Assembly: GCF_021462415.1 (NCBI RefSeq) | Contig: NZ_JAKEDS010000003.1 | Span: 462,743 to 526,742, forward strand | Reading direction: 5' to 3' | DNA from: Rhodohalobacter sp. 614A | Lineage (GTDB): Bacteria > Bacteroidota > Rhodothermia > Balneolales > Balneolaceae | Length of the DNA stretch: 64,000 nt | Shown here: one piece after another, positions 36,871 to 44,385 of the stretch | Layout: every line of letters starts with the position of its first letter | Numbering within the stretch: the first letter of the stretch is position 1 | The notes under the pieces: model-generated | What the model saw: only the letters and a program-made list of their open reading frames with translations | Database searches by the model: none | What the model was told of the DNA's origin: nothing | Made by a program: the position numbers and the translations under genes

Positions 36871-38402
36871 ATAATCTGTTTTCTTAGGCGGGCCACCGGA
36901 ATTTGAAGATTCTCCCGGTATTTACTAACCGTACGTCGCGCCACTTTGTATCCTTTTTCTTTGAGGATTTCGGTGAGAGCCTGGTCGCTATACGGTTTCT
37001 TTTTGTTTTCATTTTGGATGACATCTGCCAAAATATTTTTCACCTCACGGCTCGATACATCCTCGCCGCTCTCTGTTTCAAGTCCTTCACTGAAGAAGTA
37101 TTTGAGCTCGTAAACCCCAAAATTGGTCTGCACGTATTTTCCATTCACCACTCGCGAAACCGTTGAAATATCCATATTGATACGTTCGGCCACATCCTTC
37201 AGTATCATCGGTTTCAAGCCTTCACCATGTTTAAAAAAATCTTCCTGAAGAGCTACAATGGTTCGCATCGTTTTCATCAACGTATTGTGCCTCTGTTTGA
37301 TAGAATCAATAAACCATTGCGCGGACTCTACCTTGTCTTTGATAAACTTGCGCGCTTCGGAATCTTCACCCTTCTTTGGCTTTCCTTTTTTCTTCTTGAG
37401 ATTTTCCCACATCATTTTATAATCCGGGGAAATTCTCAGCGGCGGAATATTCCGCTGGCTCAAACGAATGACAAACTCACCCTCATCTTGTTTACCTTCC
37501 TCTTCCGAAGGTTCATAATACACTTCAAAATCAGGTTCAATATACTGTTGATTGTCCGTATCGGGATTGGAAACGCCACCCGGCCGGGGATTCATACCCT
37601 TAATCAGATCAAAAACCTCTTTTAGTTCTTCGTTACCTACATTGAGACGAGATTTTAATTTCTCGAAATGTTTTTTCTCAAAAGCTTCCCATTCATTTTC
37701 TAACAGTTTTATGGCAAGCTCGCGGATTTCATCATCTGCATCTGAATGACGTATTTGGCATAAAAGGCAATCCCTCAAATCCCGTGAGGCAATGCCTACC
37801 GGTTCCAGTTTCTGGATCTGTTTTCGAACTTTTTCAACCTTTTCTTTATTTACAAGACGACCATGATTAAAAGCGATGTTATCGACCACAGCATCAATTT
37901 CTCGTCTGAAATACCCATCTTCATCCAACGAGCCCAGGATCTGATCTGCAATGAGCATTTCTTCATCGTCTAAATCCAAAAGGCTTACCTGCTGCTCGAG
38001 CTCCTCAAGAAGGGTTTCGTGATAGGGATTTGGAAGATCCTTCCAATCCTCGTCAATCGCGCCTCCTCCACCGGAAGGCGAAGAGTAGTTCATCCCGTCA
38101 TATTCCGTATTATGAAGAAATGAATCCCAATCTATATCTTCATTCTGATCTACAGGATCGGGATCGCCACTCTCCTCCTTTGCCTCGGGCTCTTCCCATT
38201 CAATTTCATTTTCGCTGATGGTTTCTTCAGGCGCAAGCGGATCTCCCTCCTCCAGCACAGGATTCATTTCAATCTCCTGTTTTACCCGTTGCTCAAGGCC
38301 AATTGTTGGAAGCTGCAGCAGCTTTACAAATTGTATCTGCTGCGGTGAAAGCTTCTGTTGCAGCGACTGCTTTTGCGATATGTTTTGACCTGTTTTTAAC
38401 AC
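36867..38402 (-). CDS. rpoN: RNA polymerase sigma-54 factor
   Basis: A 511-residue alternative sigma factor. The Gln-rich activator region (QKQSLQQKLSPQQIQFVKLL) opens the protein, an acidic linker spans ~60-110, and the core-binding domain follows. The DNA-binding end has DISTVSRVVNGKYVQT and the RpoN box ARRTVSKYRE near residue 490. It recognises -24/-12 promoters and needs an AAA+ activator, none of which is in the window. The start codon is GTG. Confidence 0.96.
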   Translation of the reverse strand: MLKTGQNISQKQSLQQKLSPQQIQFVKLLQLPTIGLEQRVKQEIEMNPVLEEGDPLAPEETISENEIEWEEPEAKEESGDPDPVDQNEDIDWDSFLHNTEYDGMNYSSPSGGGGAIDEDWKDLPNPYHETLLEELEQQVSLLDLDDEEMLIADQILGSLDEDGYFRREIDAVVDNIAFNHGRLVNKEKVEKVRKQIQKLEPVGIASRDLRDCLLCQIRHSDADDEIRELAIKLLENEWEAFEKKHFEKLKSRLNVGNEELKEVFDLIKGMNPRPGGVSNPDTDNQQYIEPDFEVYYEPSEEEGKQDEGEFVIRLSQRNIPPLRISPDYKMMWENLKKKKGKPKKGEDSEARKFIKDKVESAQWFIDSIKQRHNTLMKTMRTIVALQEDFFKHGEGLKPMILKDVAERINMDISTVSRVVNGKYVQTNFGVYELKYFFSEGLETESGEDVSSREVKNILADVIQNENKKKPYSDQALTEILKEKGYKVARRTVSKYRENLQIPVARLRKQII

Positions 38403-38454
38403 TGAATCACGTTATCGTAGTTCGTCCTTTTTTCGATTGTACGCTGTATAAATC

Positions 38455-39048
38455 TTATAGTTGAGCTTTTGTTTTTTGCTCACGTTCTTTTCTGCAAACA
38501 TCAAGAAATTCCCGGTACCACTCTTCACCATATCGCCGGGTCAGCGAACCTTCGAGAAATTCTGCCAGGTAAATTCCTTCGCTTTCTCCTCTTTGGCAAG
38601 CGGCTGAGCACAGTTCAGGAATATATTCAAAATTCGCATATTCAAATTCTCCAATCTGTTTTAACCGAATGGGATAGAGATGACAACTGATCGGTTTCTC
38701 CCAGCTAAATCGTCCTTCGTAATAAGCACTTTGGATGGCACAAGTGGCCACTCCGTTTTGGCCTTTTTGCACAAAAATGCACTCGCCGGAATCAATACAT
38801 GAAATTTCATAACCGCTTTTTGAATCTCCAAGAACCACCCCGTCGCGCTCAGCGACTTCCACGGCTTCAGGATCCAGTTCATCCTTCAATTCCCGGAATG
38901 CTTTGTGAAGAACAGGAACTTCATTTTTACTGACAGGGGCGCCGGCATCTCCAATTACACAGCATGCTCCTTTACACCGGCTTAAATTACAGGCGAATTT
39001 TGCTGTAGCGATATCTTCCGAAAGTATTACGTTTTGTACGCGAATCAT
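38455..39048 (-). CDS. DUF3109 family cysteine-rich protein
   Basis: A 197-residue protein of the DUF3109 family. It has a dense cysteine motif near residues 19-31 (CNLSRCKGACC), further Cys at CIDSGECIF, TCAI and SCHLYPIRL, and a last pair in LCSAACQRG. The arrangement resembles Fe-S or zinc clusters as in the related YkgJ-type proteins; the function is unknown. It lies 52 bases upstream of rpoN on the same strand. Confidence 0.88.
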   Translation of the reverse strand: MIRVQNVILSEDIATAKFACNLSRCKGACCVIGDAGAPVSKNEVPVLHKAFRELKDELDPEAVEVAERDGVVLGDSKSGYEISCIDSGECIFVQKGQNGVATCAIQSAYYEGRFSWEKPISCHLYPIRLKQIGEFEYANFEYIPELCSAACQRGESEGIYLAEFLEGSLTRRYGEEWYREFLDVCRKEREQKTKAQL

Positions 39049-39156
39049 GTTAACAACTTACAATAATCTTTAATATGCTTTTTCAGCGGGTGTAATATAA
39101 CAACTCTATGACTCTTGAGTGGATTTCGATAATCATTTCTCTTTTGAAAGAATTTT

Positions 39157-40278
39157 TTAGCACAGCTCAAAATACTTTCCGGCTTTCTGTTTGATGGCTC
39201 CTTTCATCTCAAGATCGAGAAGTGCGGGAAGTAGCGTATAGGTAGGTTTTTCAATTTGTTCGCTGATCTGGTCAATATGTAACTCATCATCGGTTAATAA
39301 TTCACAAATTTCCCGGGACATCTCATCCAATTCGAGGTTTTCCCATTTCTTTTTGATGTTCTGAACTTGTTGTGAGTCAGAACCACTTTGTACAGAAATT
39401 TCATCCAAAATGTCTTCGATGGATTGAACCAGCTTTCCCTGTCCGGTTCGAATCAAATAATTACACCCTTCTCCACCGGGATAATCCAGCGGATGAGGAA
39501 TTACAAAAACCTCCCGATTTTGATCCAGGCCGTATCGCGCCGTTATCATACTGCCACCTTTAATGGCGCTTTCCACCACAAGTACACCATGGCTCATACC
39601 ACTCACAATCCGGTTCCGTCCGGGAAAATTAACGGCATCCGGTGCAGCGCCCGGTGGTTGTTCTGTAATTATAGCTCCGCCCTGTTCAATTATATCGTTT
39701 GCAAGTTTGCTATTCCTGGAGGGATAAATCACATCAATTCCCGACCCCAAAACCGCAACCGTCTTCCCGCCGGATTCCAGAGTTGCCCGGTGTGATGCGG
39801 CATCAATTCCGTAAGCGAGACCACTATTAACACAGAGTCCGGCAGCCGTCAATTTTTGAGCCCACATTTCGGCCTGTTTTAAACCATATTTGCCCGGCCG
39901 CCTGGTTCCTACCATCGCCAACCCGTCTGCGAGCAGTGCTTCTTTATTTCCCTTCACCCACAGAAGAATCGGCGGATCATAAGTATGTTTGAGCAGCGGC
40001 GGATAATATTCATCATCAATTGAAATCAGGTCAGCCCCTTTCTTCCCGGTTTCCTCAAGAATGGAATCAACCTTATCCCAATCATCAAACTGAACAAAAC
40101 TTTTGGCCATTTGTCCTCCAAATCCATCAATTCGGAGAAGGTCGGGCAGTTTCATATCAAACAGATCGGAAGCATCATCAACCCCGGTTCTGTCCAGTAA
40201 AATTTTGATCCTTCGCACCCCAAAGTCAGGAATTTGAAGCAGTGCGAGTAATGATCTATGATGATTGTTCGTTTTCAA
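39157..40278 (-). CDS. dprA: DNA processing protein DprA
   Basis: A 373-residue protein that loads RecA on incoming single-stranded DNA in transformation. The Rossmann core is visible as AMVGTRRPGKYGLKQAE, then VAVLGSGIDVIYPSRN and NRIVSGMSHGVLVVE. An N-terminal helix-hairpin region and a C-terminal winged helix (HIDQISEQIEKPTYTLLPAL) flank it. The start is TTG at 40278, 23 bases inside the 3' end of obgE, so the two genes overlap. Confidence 0.94.
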   Translation of the reverse strand: MKTNNHHRSLLALLQIPDFGVRRIKILLDRTGVDDASDLFDMKLPDLLRIDGFGGQMAKSFVQFDDWDKVDSILEETGKKGADLISIDDEYYPPLLKHTYDPPILLWVKGNKEALLADGLAMVGTRRPGKYGLKQAEMWAQKLTAAGLCVNSGLAYGIDAASHRATLESGGKTVAVLGSGIDVIYPSRNSKLANDIIEQGGAIITEQPPGAAPDAVNFPGRNRIVSGMSHGVLVVESAIKGGSMITARYGLDQNREVFVIPHPLDYPGGEGCNYLIRTGQGKLVQSIEDILDEISVQSGSDSQQVQNIKKKWENLELDEMSREICELLTDDELHIDQISEQIEKPTYTLLPALLDLEMKGAIKQKAGKYFELC

Positions 40279-41254
40279 TTCGCTGTAGTTTCTCCCAAAT
40301 TTTCTCTTTCAGGAACTCCATATTATGGCCTGTGGCAGAAGAAATCAAAACCGTTTCAATGTCGTCGTCCAATTCTGGATCTTCTTCCAGCTCATAATTC
40401 TCCTTGAGGTCCATTTTGCTGATGGCAAGCAATCGTGGTTTATCGAGGAGATCGGCCCGATACGCTTCCAGTTCATGCAAAAGCGCGTGATATTCTTTTT
40501 TGATATCGGAATTTGCAGCCACAACAAACAGTAACAAATTATTCCGCTCGATATGTCTTAGGAACTGAATTCCCAGACCTTTTCCTTCGTGGGCATCTTC
40601 AATAATTCCGGGGATATCGGCCATTACAAAACTTCGATAATCGGATGAGGTTACCACACCTAAATTCGGTTCCAGTGTTGTAAAAGGGTAATCGGCAATC
40701 TTCGGCTTGGCCGCCGAAAGTGCTGAAAGCAAGGTGCTTTTCCCGGCATTGGGGAAACCTACCAGGCCAACATCAGCAATCAGTTTCAGTTCGAGTTCAA
40801 CCGTCCGTTCTTCTCCTTCCTCACCTTCCTGGGCATGTTGTGGCGTCTGGTTGGTGGCACTTCTGAAATGCCAGTTTCCGAGTCCGCCTTTGCCACCTTT
40901 GGCAATGACCAACTCTTCTCCATCCTCCGTAATTTCTCCAAGCCGTTCTTTTGAGTCGGCATCGTAAGCAACCGTTCCCATCGGCACTTCCAGGATTTCA
41001 TCGTCACCATCTTTCCCTTGCTTTCGGGAAGTGTGCCCATCCTGTCCCCCTTGTGCCTTCACAAATTTCCTGTAACGAAGGTCAAGAAGTGTATTCAACT
41101 GCGGGTTCCCACGTAAAATTACGTCACCGCCTTTGCCGCCATCGCCGCCATCGGGGCCACCTTTGGGTTCGTATTTTTCGCGCCGGAAATGAGCCATTCC
41201 ATTTCCACCATAACCGGCAGTTGCATAAATTTTAGCGTAATCGGCAAATCTCAT
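40256..41254 (-). CDS. obgE: Obg family GTPase
   Basis: A 332-residue ribosome-associated GTPase. The glycine-rich Obg fold fills residues 1-158 (YGGNGMAHFRREKYEPKGGP, then GKGGLGNWHF). The G domain has G1 GFPNAGKST near 166, G3 DIPGI and G4 SKMD. The optional C-terminal OCT domain is absent. It is required for large-subunit assembly. It heads a pair with dprA. Confidence 0.96.
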   Translation of the reverse strand: MRFADYAKIYATAGYGGNGMAHFRREKYEPKGGPDGGDGGKGGDVILRGNPQLNTLLDLRYRKFVKAQGGQDGHTSRKQGKDGDDEILEVPMGTVAYDADSKERLGEITEDGEELVIAKGGKGGLGNWHFRSATNQTPQHAQEGEEGEERTVELELKLIADVGLVGFPNAGKSTLLSALSAAKPKIADYPFTTLEPNLGVVTSSDYRSFVMADIPGIIEDAHEGKGLGIQFLRHIERNNLLLFVVAANSDIKKEYHALLHELEAYRADLLDKPRLLAISKMDLKENYELEEDPELDDDIETVLISSATGHNMEFLKEKIWEKLQRIENEQSS

Positions 41255-41288
41255 TCTCTTTTTTCCTAATTCGTAATTCCAAACAAAC

Positions 41289-41359
41289 TAAAAAGCTGTC
41301 AGCGTTCGGTTATCAACTTCCTCCAATGGATTTAAGTCAATAACTGACGGCTGACAGCT
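41289..41359 (-). terminator. Terminator-like inverted repeat after accD
   Basis: Two 20-base arms (41294-41313 and 41340-41359) pair at 17 positions, with the outer ten bases perfect (agctgtcagc). Read on the minus strand the stem runs into TTTTTAG. The loop of 26 bases is long, so it might also be a mobile palindromic repeat. Confidence 0.55.
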
Positions 41360-41390
41360 CTATCAAAACAATTCTAAAACTAAAACCGAA

Positions 41391-42236
41391 TCAACCCTTG
41401 TTTTCTAAAATCTTTAACAGTCTCGAAATCTTTTTCTTCAGTTTAGGACGAGCTACTATAAAATCAAGAAAACCGTGCTCCAACAGGTATTCCGAAGTTT
41501 GAAAACCTTCCGGCAGATCCCGCCCAATCGTCTGGCGAATTACACGCGGACCGGCAAAACCAATCAAAGCGCCCGGCTCGGCAATATTGAAATCTCCCAG
41601 CATCGCGTAACTCGCTGTAACTCCGCCGGTTGTCGGATTTGTCATCAATGAAATAAATGGAATGCCTTCTTTATCAAGAAGGGCCAGTTTGGCGGATGTT
41701 TTAGCCATTTGCATGAGACTGTACACACTTTCCATCATTCGGGCACCACCGGATTGTGATATAATCATAAGCGGAAATTTCTTTTCCCTGGCGTGATCGA
41801 TAGCCCTGCTCAGGCGTTCACCAACAACGGACCCCATACTTCCTCCAATGAACGCAAAATCCATGCAGGCAACGACAATATCCTGTTTATCCAATTTGCC
41901 CACACCCACGCGGCATGCATCCGAAAGGTCTGTTTTCTGCTGCGTTTGTTTTAAACGATCTTTGTACTTTTTTCGATCTTCAAAATCAAGAGGATCTGTT
42001 GGGAGAATATCATCGGCAATTTCCGTGAATTTGTTGTCGTCAAACAGAATCTCAAAATACTCTTCACTGCCGATGCGAAAATGATATCCACTGAGAGGAT
42101 CCACCCAATTATTTTCCTCAAGTTCTCTCCGGTGGATGGTTTCTCCGGTTGTGGGAACCTTCACCCATATGCCTTCCGGCATATCCTTCTTTTTATCAGT
42201 CTGAATGTTACTGTCTTTTCTTTTAAACCACGCCAT
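41391..42236 (-). CDS. accD: Acetyl-CoA carboxylase carboxyltransferase beta subunit, zinc ribbon lost
   Basis: A 281-residue AccD that transfers CO2 from carboxybiotin to acetyl-CoA together with AccA. The crotonase-like core is typical: [47 protein letters not shown] and FAGPRVI. The N-terminal zinc ribbon should carry two CxxC pairs, but here the matching places read KVPTTG and VDPLSG, so all four cysteines are replaced (V, T, D, S) while the surrounding RELEEN and YHFRI are kept. The domain fold may remain without metal. The accA gene is not nearby. Confidence 0.93.
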   Translation of the reverse strand: MAWFKRKDSNIQTDKKKDMPEGIWVKVPTTGETIHRRELEENNWVDPLSGYHFRIGSEEYFEILFDDNKFTEIADDILPTDPLDFEDRKKYKDRLKQTQQKTDLSDACRVGVGKLDKQDIVVACMDFAFIGGSMGSVVGERLSRAIDHAREKKFPLMIISQSGGARMMESVYSLMQMAKTSAKLALLDKEGIPFISLMTNPTTGGVTASYAMLGDFNIAEPGALIGFAGPRVIRQTIGRDLPEGFQTSEYLLEHGFLDFIVARPKLKKKISRLLKILENKG

Positions 42237-42344
42237 AAAAACAGATTAAATTTTAAACTTCCTCAAAAATAATGAATATCGCCCGAAGCAAAAATCTTTT
42301 ATTCGAAAAAGCTCGAAGTTAGAAACCGTAAATGACAAATATAT

Positions 42345-42359
42345 TGCCCCACCGGGGTA
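42345..42359. repeat. Short REP-like hairpin
   Basis: The palindromic unit tgccccaccggggta resembles the tgcccc/ggggca hairpins on the other side of the transposase. It lies in the 315-base gap 42237-42551, which otherwise holds only the larger repeat at 42463. Confidence 0.45.
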
Positions 42360-42462
42360 ATAACGTTTTGACGATTCACCTCAATTTCTAAAAAAATATC
42401 ATGGGCCATTCGAACATCAGTTAATTTCTATCATCTCAACCAAGAAAGCACAATTTTTTTAA

Positions 42463-42543
42463 AATCCCGCTCCGGATGGAGCGATATCTTTGTAAAGAGA
42501 GAATCGCTACAAACACAGTTCGCACCAGAGGTGCGGCATATTA
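42463..42543. repeat. REP-like palindrome pair, left copy
   Basis: Two hairpins about 37 bases apart: cgctcc-ggat-ggagcg (42468-42483) and cgcacc-aga-ggtgcg (42521-42535), each followed by an A/T-rich ata-type tail. The unit recurs in the same orientation at 43260-43342, on the other side of the transposase gene, and ends 9 bases from that gene's stop. Confidence 0.8.
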
Positions 42544-42551
42544 TTCAACCA

Positions 42552-43016
42552 TTATCCATTCACCGGTTTAAAGATGTAGCGCTCATCAAAATCTACATCA
42601 AATTTTTCCAACAACCCGGTGTATTCTTCAAGAAAAGATTTTCTTTGATGGTGTTCTTTTTGATTCATGATATAATGATAGACCCGGTCGATATGGCTTC
42701 GGCTATATGAAAACGCCCCATACCCCGCTTGCCATCTGAATTTTTTCTTTACAAACCCTTTTTCATTGATCCACTTTGTTGATTCTCCTTTTACAACTTT
42801 CATTAATTCTGAAATATGATCCACTGGTTTGAAGCCAATAAAAATGTGCAAATGATCGGGCATACCATTGATGGCAATCATTTTATGGGATTTGTTTTGA
42901 ACGATACCAGTGATGTATTTATAAAGCTGCTGTTCCCAATCAGGGTGAATCAGGCTAACACGGTTTTGAACGGCAAATACGAATTGGATGTAGATTTGGG
43001 TGTAGGTATCAGCCAT
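42552..43016 (-). CDS. IS200/REP-associated tyrosine (Y1) transposase
   Basis: A 154-residue HUH single-strand transposase. The metal-binding His pair is in GMPDHLHIFIG near residues 54-64, and the probable nucleophile Tyr lies in GYGAFSYSRSHIDRVYHYI near 98-116. Length, and the flanking REP-like pairs instead of an accessory tnpB gene, point to the domesticated RAYT class that mobilises REP palindromes rather than a full IS200. The frame is intact with an ATG at 43016. Confidence 0.88.
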   Translation of the reverse strand: MADTYTQIYIQFVFAVQNRVSLIHPDWEQQLYKYITGIVQNKSHKMIAINGMPDHLHIFIGFKPVDHISELMKVVKGESTKWINEKGFVKKKFRWQAGYGAFSYSRSHIDRVYHYIMNQKEHHQRKSFLEEYTGLLEKFDVDFDERYIFKPVNG

Positions 43017-43095
43017 GGTTTTTTCGGTTTGAATACATTTTTATACCTGTATGAACCATGATCTTTGAACTCCTTACAGAATTTGAGGGATATAC

Positions 43096-43166
43096 TGCCC
43101 CTCTGGGGCAAAACCAAGGTTAGCACTTCCTGATTTTTTTACAAAGATAGTGCCCCGTCCGGGGCA
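43096..43166. repeat. Two tgcccc/ggggca hairpins
   Basis: Hairpins tgcccc-tct-ggggca (43096-43110) and tgcccc-gtcc-ggggca (43151-43166) sit in the 371-base gap 43017-43387 on the 5' side of the transposase. They look like a second REP subtype. A weaker tgctc/gagca stem follows at 43214-43229. Confidence 0.7.
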
Positions 43167-43259
43167 CCGGTTAACTGCCAGCTTGTTACCACTATATAAG
43201 ATATTGAAACCACTGCTCCAGCAAGAGCAACATTTACAGAAGACCATTCATCGAAAGGT

Positions 43260-43342
43260 AGTCCCGCTCCGGATGGAGCGGGATATTTGTAAAAAGGTAT
43301 AAGGCAAAATGTAGTGTTCCGCACCGGAGGTGCGGTATATTT
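43260..43342. repeat. REP-like palindrome pair, right copy
   Basis: Hairpins cccgctcc-ggat-ggagcggg (43263-43282) and ccgcacc-gga-ggtgcgg (43319-43335), in the same order and spacing as the left copy at 42463. Arms are longer and better matched than on the left, so this copy may be the less decayed one. Confidence 0.8.
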
Positions 43343-43387
43343 CGAAAATTCGTGATGAGACCCGTAGAGACTCTGATATGCTGTTTG

Positions 43388-44053
43388 CTAAAGCTCAGAA
43401 TTATTCACCTGAGACAGCGTCAGGTATTCCGGCTCGAACGATTCGACATCTGCTTTTTTGAAATACTTTTTTAACTCAGGATGATTCCATCCCAAAACCA
43501 GGTTCTTGGCTGAAATGGCTTCCGTTCCAAACCAGTTGATTTCAGTCCGACTCTCCACTTCCAACCGATCCCAACCGGTTCCCGCAACCACATCCCCTTT
43601 TTTGATTTCTTTTTGAAGCGTCTCTATTTCAACCACATTTGATTTCGAAATCTCAATTTCACCCAGAGTTCGCCTTACTTTTTGATGATAGAGGTGCTGC
43701 CTTCTTGCATCAATCACAGCGTGAATAGCCGGTGGATTTTTCTCCAAGAAAGGAATCGAAAAACTCAGAAGAGTTGGCAATGTATAGAGTGGAACATCCT
43801 GCTGAAAAAGCAGTCCTTTAATCGCCGAAGCACCAATTCTTAACCCAGTGTAGGAACCCGGTCCGTTACTAAAAAGCACCGCGTCGAGATCTTTCACTTT
43901 TAGCTCATGCCGATCCAGCAGCTCTTTGATGAACTCAAAGGTTCGTTCCGAATGAACGGATCTTCCTTCCATTCGCTTCTCGATGATGCTTCGGCTGCCC
44001 TTTCCAAGAGCAACTGAACAAACCGGTGTGGATGTTTCAATGGCAAGAATCAT
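43388..44053 (-). CDS. tsaB: tRNA threonylcarbamoyladenosine biosynthesis protein TsaB
   Basis: A 221-residue ASKHA-fold protein that supports TsaD in making t6A37 in ANN-reading tRNAs. The N-terminal MILAIETSTPVCSVAL is the phosphate-1 segment, and SNGPGSYTGLRIGASAIKGL near 63-82 is the family signature. It lacks the metal-binding His pair of TsaD, as expected. It stands alone, preceded by repeat DNA. Confidence 0.93.
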   Translation of the reverse strand: MILAIETSTPVCSVALGKGSRSIIEKRMEGRSVHSERTFEFIKELLDRHELKVKDLDAVLFSNGPGSYTGLRIGASAIKGLLFQQDVPLYTLPTLLSFSIPFLEKNPPAIHAVIDARRQHLYHQKVRRTLGEIEISKSNVVEIETLQKEIKKGDVVAGTGWDRLEVESRTEINWFGTEAISAKNLVLGWNHPELKKYFKKADVESFEPEYLTLSQVNNSEL

Positions 44054-44112
44054 AGAAGGCCTGATGTATTTTGAATATTGATTTTCATTCTTACACTCAA
44101 AAAATAGTACAA

Positions 44113-44236
44113 GTCATTGCGAGAGAGCCTTGGCGAACGTGGCAATCTCCCCATGAAATTGCTTAGAGGAATCCGCTTAGAACTCTCTCAAACCGCTATC
44201 AGGGGGTGGAGATTGCTTCGTTTCACTCGCAATGAC
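44113..44236. repeat. MITE-like repeat with gtcattgcgag termini, copy 1
   Basis: A 124-base element bounded by perfect 11-base inverted ends gtcattgcgag and ctcgcaatgac. Inside, ggcaatctcc and ggagattgc form a second inverted pair. It is non-coding. Elements with these ends are widespread in Bacteroidota-like genomes. Confidence 0.8.
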
Positions 44237-44288
44237 GTTATTTTATTTATAAGTTTTTTAAGATTTCCGCTAACAAAACTATTTCAAG

Positions 44289-44370
44289 GTCATTGCGAGC
44301 CTGTGAAGCAATCTCATATTTACAAACATGGAGATTGCCGCGTCGTCGTTCCACTCCTCCTCGCAATGAC
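44289..44370. repeat. MITE-like repeat with gtcattgcgag termini, copy 2
   Basis: An 82-base shorter relative of the element at 44113: the same 11-base ends, with internal gcaatctc and gagattgc. Together the two copies fill most of the 332-base gap 44054-44385, which carries no gene. Confidence 0.8.
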
Positions 44371-44385
44371 ATTTAACAAAAATCC

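Noticed and set aside
42237-44385. Possible CRISPR array because of repeated short units
   Set aside because: Units are palindromic pairs with unequal spacing and no spacers of constant length; no cas genes nearby.
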